In this document: piece after piece, positions 44,578-52,793 of the stretch | Layout: each line of letters starts with the position of its first letter | Position numbering within the stretch: position 1 is the stretch's first letter | Assembly (NCBI GenBank): GCA_013816485.1 | Contig: JACDEI010000011.1 | Coordinates: 1-64,000, forward strand | Source: Planctomycetota bacterium | GTDB lineage: Bacteria > Planctomycetota > UBA11346 | Direction of reading: 5' to 3' | Length of the DNA stretch: 64,000 nucleotides | Program-made: the position numbers and the translations under genes | The notes under the pieces: generated by a model | Seen by the model: only the letters and a program-made list of their open reading frames with translations | Database searches by the model: none | What the model was told of the DNA's origin: nothing

Positions 44578-45669
44578 ATGCCCCGCCGCGCCATCGACCG
44601 TTCGCAACCGACCCTCCTGCACGTCCAGTTGCGTGAACTGCTGGCCGATGGCATCCGGCGGGGCGAATGGCCGGTGGGCAGCATGCTGCCGTCGATCCGT
44701 GATTTGATCGACACCCACGGTGTGAGCCTGCCGGTGGTGCGCATGGCGCTCGATGCCCTGGCCGAGACTGGAATCATCCGCACGGAACACGGGCGTGGCT
44801 CGTTCGTGGTGCGCGTGCCCGAGAGCGGCACCATGCGCCTGCTGTTGTTCCTGTTGTGCAACCGCTCGCGTCTGGATCCGTTCTTCTCGCGCGTGTTGTC
44901 CGGTGCGGAGCGTGCGGCGAACGCCGCCGGCTGTGCCCTGGTGTTCCGCCAGATCGAACCGGACGATGTCGACGGAGCGGCGCGGCAACTGGCGGCGTTG
45001 GCGGTCGACGGCGTGGTGTGTGCCGGCGACATCGACGACGTTTCCTACCGGGCGCTGGCCGACAGCGGCTTCCCCTTCGCGCTCGCCGGTGGCCTGATGC
45101 GCCAGCAACCGGCACCGCCGGAGGTGCGCATCATCGGCAATGACAATTTCCAGGGTGGGCGTCTGGCGACCGATCACCTGCTGGCCGTCGGACATCGCCG
45201 CATCGCCCTGATCACCGGTCCGGTGCTGGCGCGGCATTGGAAGCTGCGCCGGCTCGGTTACGAGGCCGCCTTGCGCGAAGCCGGTGTGCCATTCGACCCG
45301 ACGCTTACCGCCGAATCACTGAGCGACAGCGCCGAGGCTGCTGAACCGGTGGTCGCCCGCCTGCTCAGCGATCATCCCGACATCACCGCCTTGTTCGCCG
45401 GCAACGACCGTTATGCGCTGGGAGCGTACCGCGCTTTGCGCCACTTGGGTCGGCGCCTACCGCGCGATCTCAGCATCATCGGCTATGATGATCTCGACTT
45501 CGCCGAGACGCTCGATCCGCCACTGACCACCATCCAACCCGACATCGAAGGCATCGGTGAAGGAGCCATCGGCCTAGTGATGGAGGCGCTCGCCGGACAA
45601 CCGCCGCGCCAATTGTTGCGCCGCGTGCGTCTGATCGAACGCGGGTCGACGGCTCCGCCCGGCCCCTGA
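44578..45669 (+). CDS. GntR-type HTH fused to a LacI-type sugar-binding domain (AraR-like regulator)
   Basis: 363 residues. The N-terminal winged helix (HVQLRELLADGIRRGEWPVGSMLPSIRDL, ALAETGIIRTEHGRGSFV) is GntR-like. The rest is a periplasmic-binding-protein fold as in LacI regulators: GHRRIALITG, ALFAGNDRYALGAYRAL, DLSIIGYDDLDFAE and PPLTTIQPD. Such chimeras usually repress sugar-use genes and respond to a sugar. The nearby glycosidase (39796-42135) is a possible target. The gap to the kinase gene is 82 bp. Confidence 0.88.
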   Translation: MPRRAIDRSQPTLLHVQLRELLADGIRRGEWPVGSMLPSIRDLIDTHGVSLPVVRMALDALAETGIIRTEHGRGSFVVRVPESGTMRLLLFLLCNRSRLDPFFSRVLSGAERAANAAGCALVFRQIEPDDVDGAARQLAALAVDGVVCAGDIDDVSYRALADSGFPFALAGGLMRQQPAPPEVRIIGNDNFQGGRLATDHLLAVGHRRIALITGPVLARHWKLRRLGYEAALREAGVPFDPTLTAESLSDSAEAAEPVVARLLSDHPDITALFAGNDRYALGAYRALRHLGRRLPRDLSIIGYDDLDFAETLDPPLTTIQPDIEGIGEGAIGLVMEALAGQPPRQLLRRVRLIERGSTAPPGP

Positions 45670-46163
45670 ACGCCGGCGTCGGCCCCACCGCAGACGCCTG
45701 AAATGCGGTGGAATCGCGATTTTTGACCCACTCCGAGGATCGCGTCCGGCGTTGGACCAAGGGGCGCGTGCGACCCGTCCGGGCGGGCGGGCGCTCGAGC
45801 CCTGCGTCGCCGATCGACTGTATAGGTCCAGGAACACAGTTGCCGCACAGCCCTCGCCCGGTTTGGGCGCGGCGTCGAGAAACGGACGTAAGAACGGGTT
45901 CCACAATCGCATGCGTCGGAATCCAGGGGTCGATCCAGGAATCCCTTGGCGCTCTTGCGGTCACCCGCTTGCCCGCTCTAATGCCGCATCCTTTGCGCTA
46001 GGCAGGCTCGCGGATGCGAGCCCCGCGCGAAGGGCGGCTGTGCCGATGATGTCATCAGCGCGCCCAGGCCCACGACGGGTCAACAACACAGGCCGTAGAT
46101 AGGCCATTCATCCCGCCGGACGAGGCGGGCGTCGCGCAGCGTTTGCGCAGGACTATTGGAACC
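45670..46163. other. intergenic region without a supported gene
   Basis: About 490 bp. Open frames on both strands lack domains, signal peptides or recognisable composition. I see no strong repeat or terminator. It should contain the promoter of the helicase gene. Confidence 0.4.
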
Positions 46164-49061
46164 ATGTCGGATCAACCGGATCTCACCGCTCTTAGCATCA
46201 AAGACCTCAGACAACTCGCCGGCGAACATCAAATTCAGAATCGTAGCCGGCTCGGCAAAGACGATCTCATCCAGGCGCTGCAAGGCGTGCTCACCGGACA
46301 CCTCGCCGCGGCAACCGCGTCGGCTGCTGGTGAATCCAGCGCGGCCGCTGCTGCTCCGGCTCCCGCTCTCGCTCCGGCCAACGAACCGGAAGAGATCACG
46401 CCCAGCGACCTGATCGCTGCGGTGCCGCACGCGGCACCCGCCGAACCGGAAGTCCTCGACGCCGCCGCGGTCGCGGATCTCGCACACGATGGCGCACCGC
46501 CTGCGGGTGAAGGTCATCCCGATGACCCCGCCATCCCAGGCGAACGTCGTCGTCGTCGTCGTCGTCGTCGTCGCGGCCGTGGTCGTCGTGACGAGAATGG
46601 CAACCCCATCCCGCACGATCCGGATGGTCAGGCCCCGGTAGCGGGCGAAGAGCAGGGCGATGATGCCGAGGGCGAAGATGGCGACGACGGCGCTGAGGAA
46701 GGCGCTCCCGCCGCAAGCGCTCCCCGTCCCGAACAGCCGCCGCGCGAGCAGCGTGATCAACGTCCGCCACGCGACGGCCAAGGACCGCGTGATCAGCAGG
46801 CACCCCGCGAGCCCCGCGACCAGCAGCGTCAGCCGCAGAACGGCGAGCCCCGCGATCAGCAACGAGACCCGCGTGATCAGCAGCGTCAGCCGCAGAACGG
46901 TGAGCCCCGCGATCAGCAACGTGACCCGCGCGATCAGCAGCGTGACCCGCGCGATCAGCAGCGTGACCCGCGCGATCAGCAGCGTCAGTCGCAGCCGCAG
47001 AACGGTGAGCAACGTGCGCCGCGTCCACGCGTCGACGGCCCGCAACGTTCGATGCCGAGCGTGCTCGACCGCCTGTGCTCGTTCTCCAAGGGCATCCTCG
47101 AACTGTGCGATCCGACCACGCCCACCTGGGCGCAGGCGCGCCTCAGCGAACTGCTCGCCGACATCGGTGTGGTGCCGACGCCCGCCCATGGCCAGCCACA
47201 TGCGGATTACCACCAGGTGATCGGAACGGTGGTCATCGAGAACATCCCGCAGGGTAACATCGCCGTCGTCGAAGCCCCCGGCTTCTCGCTGCGTGGCGAC
47301 CGCGGCGACCTGTTCTGCCTGCGCAAGGCCCAGGTCCGTATCTCGGGCAGCGAGCGCAAGGATCTGGCGCCGGTGTCACCGGCCCCGCGTCTGGAACAGC
47401 GTCCGCCGCAGAACCTGCCGGCCCCACGTCCGATCGCCCCTGCCGTCGAGGCTGGCGAAGCGGCACCGCAGGAGCGCGCCCCGCGTGACGAACGCGGTGA
47501 ACGTCCGCCGCGTGATGAGCGTGGCCCACGTGATGAGCGTGGACCGCGTGAGGACCGCGGCCCGCGCGAAAACCGCGGCCCACGCGAAGACCGCGGCCCA
47601 CGCGAAGACCGTCCACGTGACGAGCGTGGCCCACGTGACGAGCGAAGTGAACGTGGACCGCGCGAGGACCGCGGTCCCCGTCCGGAACGCAGTGAGCGTC
47701 CGCCGCGCGAACCCGATCAGGGCCGTACGCCGTTCAGCAAACACGGCGCCGAGCCGGTCGGTGAGGCTCCGCGCCTGCCACTGGCCTCGCAGGTTCCGGC
47801 CGAACTCGACGCCAAACCCAAGGCCGCCGGCTTCGCGCCGCTCGGTCTGAACGACCAGATCCTCTCTGATCTGGCTGCGATCGGCTACGAACAGCCGACG
47901 CCGATCCAGACCGAAGCGATTCCGGTGGTGCTCACCGGCAAGGACGTCCTTGGCCAGGCCCAGACCGGCACCGGCAAGACCGCGGCCTTCGTGCTGCCGA
48001 TCCTGCAACGCCTCTACAGCATTGAGAGCCCCGAGCGCAAGCCGGTGGCGCTGGTGTTGTGCCCGACGCGCGAATTGGCGCGTCAGGTGTTCAACGAGTT
48101 CACCCGTATGGCTGGTGCCAGCGGTGCGCGCGCGGTGGTGATCTACGGCGGCACGCCGATGGATGACCAGATCAAGTCGCTGGAGAACTACCCGCACGTC
48201 GTCATCGGCACCCCTGGGCGCATCATCGATCACATGAAACGCCGCACGCTCGATCTCTCGGGTCTGTCGATGGCGGTGCTCGATGAGGCCGACCAGATGC
48301 TCGACATTGGTTTCTGGCCGGATGTGAACTACATCATCGGCCACACGCCGCCGTCGCGGCAGATCATGCTGTTCTCGGCCACCTTCCCCGAACCGGTGAA
48401 GGAGATGGCGCAGAAGCACATGAAGGATCCGCAGCAGATCCGCATCACGCCCAAGGTAATCACGGTCGAGCAAGTCGATCAGAAGTACATCGCTGTGTCG
48501 CGTGAACGTAAGAACACGCTGCTGGCGCACTTCATCGAGACGCAGAATCCGCCGCAGCTGGTGGTGTTCTGTCGCACCAAGCACCAGACCGACCGCGTGG
48601 CGGAAGTGCTCAAGCGCAAGAACATGTCGGCCGGCGCCATCCATGGCGACCTGCCGCAGACCAAACGTGAAAAGATTCTGGCGCAGTTCCGTGCCGGCGA
48701 GATCCAGTCGCTGATCGCCACCAATGTGGCGGCCCGCGGCTTGGACATCCCGACGGTCTCGCACGTGGTGAACTACGACATCCCCGAGATGCCGGAGGAG
48801 TACGTGCACCGCATCGGTCGCACCGCTCGCAACGGCGCAAAGGGTATCGCTCGGACCTTCATCACCCCCGAGGACGGCCAGTTCCTCCTGGAGATCGAGA
48901 AACACATCGGCCTCTTGCTGGAAGAGGAGAAGATCGAAGGCTTCGAAGCGACTCCGCCCGAAGCTGAGGTCAAGCGCACCATCGCCGACATGCCCGTCGG
49001 CCAACCGCGCATCCTCAAGCCCTTGGTTGGAGGCATCCGTCTCGGTCGTCGTCGTCGCTGA
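46164..49061 (+). CDS. DEAD-box RNA helicase with Rho-N-like and GrpE-like domains and long Arg-rich repeats
   Basis: 965 residues from the ATG at 46164. Order of parts: a Rho-N/SAP-like helical domain (LTALSIKDLRQLAGEHQ, about 6-45); an acidic Ala-rich stretch with a run of ten Arg (near 130); a repeat region of RDQQRDP units (about 190-290); a segment at about 297-395 that reads like the GrpE head (GVVPTPAHGQPHADYHQVIG, ENIPQGNIAVVEAPGFSLRG); a second repeat region of RGPREDR units (about 440-520); then the helicase core from about 555: Q-motif GYEQPTPIQ, AQTGTGKT, DEAD, SAT, HRIGRTAR. It probably remodels RNA or RNP at or near the ribosome or transcription complex. The GrpE-like part is unusual. 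Confidence 0.9.
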   Translation: MSDQPDLTALSIKDLRQLAGEHQIQNRSRLGKDDLIQALQGVLTGHLAAATASAAGESSAAAAAPAPALAPANEPEEITPSDLIAAVPHAAPAEPEVLDAAAVADLAHDGAPPAGEGHPDDPAIPGERRRRRRRRRRGRGRRDENGNPIPHDPDGQAPVAGEEQGDDAEGEDGDDGAEEGAPAASAPRPEQPPREQRDQRPPRDGQGPRDQQAPREPRDQQRQPQNGEPRDQQRDPRDQQRQPQNGEPRDQQRDPRDQQRDPRDQQRDPRDQQRQSQPQNGEQRAPRPRVDGPQRSMPSVLDRLCSFSKGILELCDPTTPTWAQARLSELLADIGVVPTPAHGQPHADYHQVIGTVVIENIPQGNIAVVEAPGFSLRGDRGDLFCLRKAQVRISGSERKDLAPVSPAPRLEQRPPQNLPAPRPIAPAVEAGEAAPQERAPRDERGERPPRDERGPRDERGPREDRGPRENRGPREDRGPREDRPRDERGPRDERSERGPREDRGPRPERSERPPREPDQGRTPFSKHGAEPVGEAPRLPLASQVPAELDAKPKAAGFAPLGLNDQILSDLAAIGYEQPTPIQTEAIPVVLTGKDVLGQAQTGTGKTAAFVLPILQRLYSIESPERKPVALVLCPTRELARQVFNEFTRMAGASGARAVVIYGGTPMDDQIKSLENYPHVVIGTPGRIIDHMKRRTLDLSGLSMAVLDEADQMLDIGFWPDVNYIIGHTPPSRQIMLFSATFPEPVKEMAQKHMKDPQQIRITPKVITVEQVDQKYIAVSRERKNTLLAHFIETQNPPQLVVFCRTKHQTDRVAEVLKRKNMSAGAIHGDLPQTKREKILAQFRAGEIQSLIATNVAARGLDIPTVSHVVNYDIPEMPEEYVHRIGRTARNGAKGIARTFITPEDGQFLLEIEKHIGLLLEEEKIEGFEATPPEAEVKRTIADMPVGQPRILKPLVGGIRLGRRRR
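46545..46571 (+). repeat. (CGT)9 microsatellite in the helicase gene
   Basis: Nine perfect CGT triplets encode most of a run of ten Arg. Being trinucleotide, length changes stay in frame. Confidence 0.9.
46735..47035 (+). repeat. 21-bp and higher-order repeats in the helicase gene (first array)
   Basis: A 21-bp unit encoding QRDPRDQ is repeated several times, and a longer unit containing QRQPQNGEPRDQ occurs at least twice. The array encodes an Arg/Asp/Gln-rich linker between the Rho-N-like and GrpE-like domains. Confidence 0.85.
47484..47720 (+). repeat. Arg-rich degenerate repeats in the helicase gene (second array)
   Basis: About a dozen degenerate copies of a 15- to 18-bp unit encode RGPREDR / RDERGPR repeats in the linker between the GrpE-like domain and the helicase core. 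Alternating charges suggest a disordered RNA-binding or phase-separating segment. Confidence 0.85.
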
Positions 49062-49077
49062 TCCTGCGAGGTTGGTC

Positions 49078-50007
49078 ATGTCATCGCTGCTGCGTTTGCT
49101 CGCCCTTGCACTCGTGCTGATCGCCATGGTGGCGCAGAGCGGATGCCAGACGCGCGGCAGCAGCAGCGGTGCTCCGCCTTATCATCCGTCGCTGGTCGTC
49201 CAGCATACCGTTAAGGCCGGCGACACTCTGTCGTCGATCGCGCAGAAATACGGCGTGTCGGTGGCGACGCTGGTCGACGCGAATTACATCCGTGATCGCA
49301 ATCTGCGTCCGGGCACCGTCCTCCAGGTTCCTGGCGGACGTCAGGCGGACATGCAGGAACCGAGGCCGCCGGAACCGGTGGTGGAAACCCCGGATGCGCC
49401 GCCGGTGGATGAGTCCTGGTTCGTTCCGCGCCAATCGTGGACGCGGCAAGCGGTGGTCATCAGTCGCACCACGCCGATGGGGGGCACGCCCTACCGCATC
49501 ACCATACACCACAGCGGCGACAAGGATGATGTGAATGCCGACAGCGTCGCGTGGTTGCGGCAGGTCGATCTCAACCACATCAAGGGCATCAACCATCCCG
49601 AGCCGTGGGCCTGCATCGGTTACCACTTCATCATCGATCCGAGCGGTCGGGTCTACGAAGGGCGGCCGTTGCAGTACCAGGGCGCACACGCCGGCAACAA
49701 CGAGGTCAACCGCCTGAACATCGGCATCTGTCTGATCGGCAACTTCGACATCCAGCGTGTGCCGCCGGCGCAACGCACGGCGCTGCTCAGCGCCCTCGAC
49801 CGCCTGTGCCTGCAATACGGCATCAACCGTGCCTCGGTCTTCGGCCACAAGAAATTCAAGGTCACCGAATGCCCAGGTCGTTTCCTCTCGCAGATCATCG
49901 ACGCTTACACCCGGCGTGAGCCCGGTCCACAGGATGAGAAAGCAGCCCAGGCTGCGCTTCCCAGTGGTGCGACCCGCCTCGGCGCGGTGCTTCCGACCCG
50001 CAAATAA
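49078..50007 (+). CDS. lipoprotein with LysM and N-acetylmuramoyl-L-alanine amidase domains
   Basis: 309 residues from the ATG at 49078. A lipoprotein signal (LLRLLALALVLIAMVAQSGC) precedes a LysM peptidoglycan-binding domain (HTVKAGDTLSSIAQKYGVS...LRPGTVLQVP). A type 2 amidase (PGRP) fold follows, with zinc ligands in ITIHHSG, the FGHKKF segment and Cys in TECPG. It cleaves peptide stems from glycan strands in the periplasm, for wall turnover or cell separation. It starts 16 bp after the helicase gene. Confidence 0.9.
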   Translation: MSSLLRLLALALVLIAMVAQSGCQTRGSSSGAPPYHPSLVVQHTVKAGDTLSSIAQKYGVSVATLVDANYIRDRNLRPGTVLQVPGGRQADMQEPRPPEPVVETPDAPPVDESWFVPRQSWTRQAVVISRTTPMGGTPYRITIHHSGDKDDVNADSVAWLRQVDLNHIKGINHPEPWACIGYHFIIDPSGRVYEGRPLQYQGAHAGNNEVNRLNIGICLIGNFDIQRVPPAQRTALLSALDRLCLQYGINRASVFGHKKFKVTECPGRFLSQIIDAYTRREPGPQDEKAAQAALPSGATRLGAVLPTRK

Positions 50008-50066
50008 CCCGGCGATCATCGCCATTGACGCCCAGGGTCACCCTTCTATGTTCCGCCCTCCCATGT

Positions 50067-50153
50067 GCATGGGTGGCGGAATTGGCAGACGCACTAGCTT
50101 GAGGTGCTAGCGAGGTAACTCTCGTAGGGGTTCGAGTCCCCTCCCGTGCACCA
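50067..50153 (+). tRNA. tRNA-Leu (anticodon GAG)
   Basis: 87 nt with encoded CCA. Acceptor stem gcatggg/cccgtgc (one G-T pair), D-arm ggcggaattggcagacgc, anticodon stem ctagc/gctag with loop ttgaggt (GAG), a long variable arm of the Leu type (cgaggtaactctcg), and T-arm ggggttcgagtcccc. It reads CUC and CUU. A strong terminator follows. Confidence 0.95.
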
Positions 50154-50157
50154 GATG

Positions 50158-50185
50158 AAAAACCCCGGCGAAAGCCGGGGTTTTT
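50158..50185 (+). terminator. intrinsic terminator after tRNA-Leu
   Basis: Perfect stem AAAAACCCCGGC / GCCGGGGTTTTT with a GAAA tetraloop, ending in a T-tract. It begins 4 bp after the CCA end. Confidence 0.9.
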
Positions 50186-50279
50186 CGTTTCCTGCCATCA
50201 CCACACAAACGTTCCGCTGAGTGGTTGTCCAAGGCGCGCGCGTTGTTCTAGTGGCGAAAACCCCGTTGAGGAGAACGCC

Positions 50280-51296
50280 ATGCGTCTGCCTGCTCTCGTC
50301 CTCGCCCTGCTGTTTTCGGTCGTACCAGCCTGGTCGCAGACGATGCCGGAGTTCGGCAATTCGGTGACTTTCTCCAAAGGTGAGGAACCGGTCACCATCG
50401 CCGGTCTGCGCGGCAAGGTCGCGGTGGTGTTGTTCTTCCAATCGTGGTGCCCGATCTGCAATGGCTGGGCTCCAGACCTGATCAAGCAGCTCGAACAACA
50501 ATACGCCGGACAGCCGGGGTACGTGCTCATCGGCATCAAGACCGATGGCGGCACGCCGGAAGAGGCCAAGGCCTTCCTGGCCGGTAAAGGCGCCGATCCC
50601 GAATGGTGGGTGGTCGCCAGCGACGCGGAGGAGGCCTACTACCAGCGCATCATCGCCGAGGCACCGCTGTGGGGGTACGCGGTGGTCGCGCCGGACGGCT
50701 CACGCATCGAAGCAGACAAGGCCGGGCAGTACTATGGTGGTGCCGGCGCCAAGCGCTTCGTGCTGCCGAGCAAGCGCGCCGACTTCGACAAGACCTACGC
50801 CAACCGCACCGGCACGGTGTTGCCCGCGGGCAAGGAATACGCCAAGGAGCTGGCGCGCGCCGTGCTGTTGGCGGAGAGCGGCCGCATCGCTTCGGCCATC
50901 GCCGCCGCGCGCAACGTCGGTGGGCTGCCGGGCAAGGGACTGGAGGACGATCTCCTCACCATCGCCACCACGCGCCTCACCGATCTGGAGACCAAGGCCC
51001 GAGACGCGGCCGATCCGCAGCGCTACGTCGCGTTCATGGGCCTGCGCGATCTGACGACCCAGTTACGCGGCCTGCCGCCAGCGAAGGCGGCACAGAAAGC
51101 GGTGAGTGAGATCGCCAAAGACAAGCCCATCGCGCGCGAGCAGAAGGCGGAGAACGCCTGGCGCACGCTGCTCGCTACGGTGGAGAAGCAGCCCAAAGAT
51201 AAACGCGCCGAGGCGATGAAGGCGAGCATTCCCGGCTTCATCAAGGCCTACGAGGACACCCATTTCGCTCGCATCGCGAGCGAGTCCGCACGCTAG
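50280..51296 (+). CDS. exported thioredoxin-fold protein with helical C-terminal extension
   Basis: 338 residues with a signal peptide (MRLPALVLALLFSVVPAWS). A TlpA/AhpC-TSA-like redoxin occupies about 20-160, with VVLFFQSWCPICNGWAP giving the redox CxxC. The remaining 170 residues are Ala/Lys-rich helices without a known domain. It probably reduces or isomerises periplasmic thiols. The stop codon lies inside the following palindromic terminator. Confidence 0.85.
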   Translation: MRLPALVLALLFSVVPAWSQTMPEFGNSVTFSKGEEPVTIAGLRGKVAVVLFFQSWCPICNGWAPDLIKQLEQQYAGQPGYVLIGIKTDGGTPEEAKAFLAGKGADPEWWVVASDAEEAYYQRIIAEAPLWGYAVVAPDGSRIEADKAGQYYGGAGAKRFVLPSKRADFDKTYANRTGTVLPAGKEYAKELARAVLLAESGRIASAIAAARNVGGLPGKGLEDDLLTIATTRLTDLETKARDAADPQRYVAFMGLRDLTTQLRGLPPAKAAQKAVSEIAKDKPIAREQKAENAWRTLLATVEKQPKDKRAEAMKASIPGFIKAYEDTHFARIASESAR

Positions 51297-51325
51297 CAGG
51301 CTGCTGTTTTTCAACAGCCTGCTAG
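51293..51325. terminator. bidirectional palindromic terminator
   Basis: A perfect 11-bp inverted repeat (CTAGCAGGCTG / CAGCCTGCTAG) with an 11-nt loop containing TTTTT. It includes the stop codon of the thioredoxin-fold gene and lies 7 bp before the end of the convergent DUF1552 gene. Confidence 0.8.
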
Positions 51326-51331
51326 ATCGGT

Positions 51332-52663
51332 TCAGGCGATGCCCGGCAGCGGGCGTTTGCCGTCGCCGAACGATTCCAACGGCGTGCCGGCGCGGCTCAT
51401 GATCGCCAACAGCAGATCGCTGAAATTGCCCTCGGCCTGGGGGATGAAACGACCGCCCTTCAATCCGCCCGCATGGCCGGCGACGATGGTTGGCAGGTTC
51501 TGGTGATCATGGCGGTCACCGTCGCCCATGCCCGAGCCGTAGACGATCAGGCTGTGGTCGAGCAGTGAACCGGCACCGTCGCGCGTGCTCGTCAGGCGCT
51601 CGATGAAATAGGCGAGCTGCGTGACGTGGTAGGTATTGATCTGGCAGACCTTGGCGAGCTTATCGGGGTTCCACTGGTGGTGCGACATCTCGTGGTGGTT
51701 CTCTGGCACGCCAATCTCGGGATAACTGCGGCCGAAGGCTTGCGAGAACATCAGCGTCGCCACGCGCGTGCTGTCGGTGCGCCAGGCGAGCACCAGTAGG
51801 TCCATCATCAGTTGGCAGTAATCATCGAACCGTGCCGGCACGCCCTTGGGCACGTCCAGGTCGAGTCCGTCGGCGGCGACGCGGCTGCGGTCCTGCGTTT
51901 CGATGCCTTGGATGCGTGACTCCACCGAACGCACGCTGTCGAGGTACTCGTCGAGCTTGCGCCGGTCGTCGGCGCTGACGCGTTTGCTGAGGTCCTGTGC
52001 GTTGCCGCGCACCAGGTCGAGGATGCTGGCGTTGAGCGACTGTTCGCCATAGGCGTTGGTGCCGGTCAACGAGGTCGATGAAAACAGGCGGTCGAACACC
52101 GCGCGTGGATTCAGTTCGCGTGGGTTCGGCTGCGTCGGCGAACGCCACGAGATGTGCGCGTGGTAGGCGCACGAGAAACCCTGATCGCAGTTGCCCGCAG
52201 CACGACCGCTTTGCAGGCCGAGTTCGAGCGACGGCAGCTTGGTGCCGGCACCGACACGCCGGGCGTACACCTGATCGATCGACACCGCGTTGTAGACCGT
52301 CTCCGGACGTGAACCGAAACCGGTCAGCCACGTGGCGGTCTCGCGCGCATGGTGCCCGCGGTTGTCGCCCTCGGCGTTCTGATGGTGCAGGCCCTTGATC
52401 ACCACGATGTCCTCACGCCACGGCGCGAGGGGGCCGAGGATCGACGGCATCGTCGCATCAAGCGTGGTCTGTTCGGGCTTGGGCCAGAAACGATCGTTGT
52501 CGACCCCGTGTGGCACGTAGATGAATCCCAGGCGCGTCGGCGTGCTGCGCGCAGCGGCGGGCGCCTCGGCCCAACCCATGGTCTCCAGCAGCGGCAGCGA
52601 CAACGCAGTGCCAAGGCCTTTGAGCGCGGTACGGCGGGAGATGAGCCAGGATTTTGCCGTCAT
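51332..52663 (-). CDS. DUF1552 exported protein
   Basis: 443 residues. A twin-arginine-type signal (SRRTALKGLGTALSLPLLE) fits export of a folded protein. The rest matches DUF1552, a family related in layout to DUF1501 and the alkaline-phosphatase-like fold: RLGFIYVPHGVDNDRFWP, GLHHQNAEGDNRGHHARETATWLTG, NHHEMSHHQ, LIVYGSGMGDGDRHDHQNLP, and a GHAGG. The His/Asp clusters suggest metal binding. It is found next to cytochrome-like DUF1592 proteins in PVC bacteria, as here (123 bp downstream of one). The joint role is unknown, probably extracytoplasmic. Confidence 0.88.
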   Translation of the reverse strand: MTAKSWLISRRTALKGLGTALSLPLLETMGWAEAPAAARSTPTRLGFIYVPHGVDNDRFWPKPEQTTLDATMPSILGPLAPWREDIVVIKGLHHQNAEGDNRGHHARETATWLTGFGSRPETVYNAVSIDQVYARRVGAGTKLPSLELGLQSGRAAGNCDQGFSCAYHAHISWRSPTQPNPRELNPRAVFDRLFSSTSLTGTNAYGEQSLNASILDLVRGNAQDLSKRVSADDRRKLDEYLDSVRSVESRIQGIETQDRSRVAADGLDLDVPKGVPARFDDYCQLMMDLLVLAWRTDSTRVATLMFSQAFGRSYPEIGVPENHHEMSHHQWNPDKLAKVCQINTYHVTQLAYFIERLTSTRDGAGSLLDHSLIVYGSGMGDGDRHDHQNLPTIVAGHAGGLKGGRFIPQAEGNFSDLLLAIMSRAGTPLESFGDGKRPLPGIA

Positions 52664-52683
52664 GGTTTTTCTTTCGCGTTCAA

Positions 52684-52793
52684 GGCAATGCGGAATGCTG
52701 AATGCGGAATGATGAATCCAGAGCTGGCCATCTCCCGATCAGCATGATCGTTGGTTGTCGATTCATCATTCATCATGCATCACTCATCATTTG
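52684..52793. repeat. inverted arms of degenerate short repeats between the DUF1552 and DUF1592 genes
   Basis: Left (52684-52718, gcggaatgctgaatg type) and right (52760-52793, attcatcattcatcat type) are inverted, degenerate 7- to 9-bp repeats. The right arm supplies the stop codon and the last residues of the DUF1592 protein. Confidence 0.65.

Noticed and set aside
47376..49127. 583-codon minus-strand open frame over the helicase gene
   Set aside because: It is antisense to the DEAD-box core; its Arg/Thr-rich repeats mirror the coding repeats.
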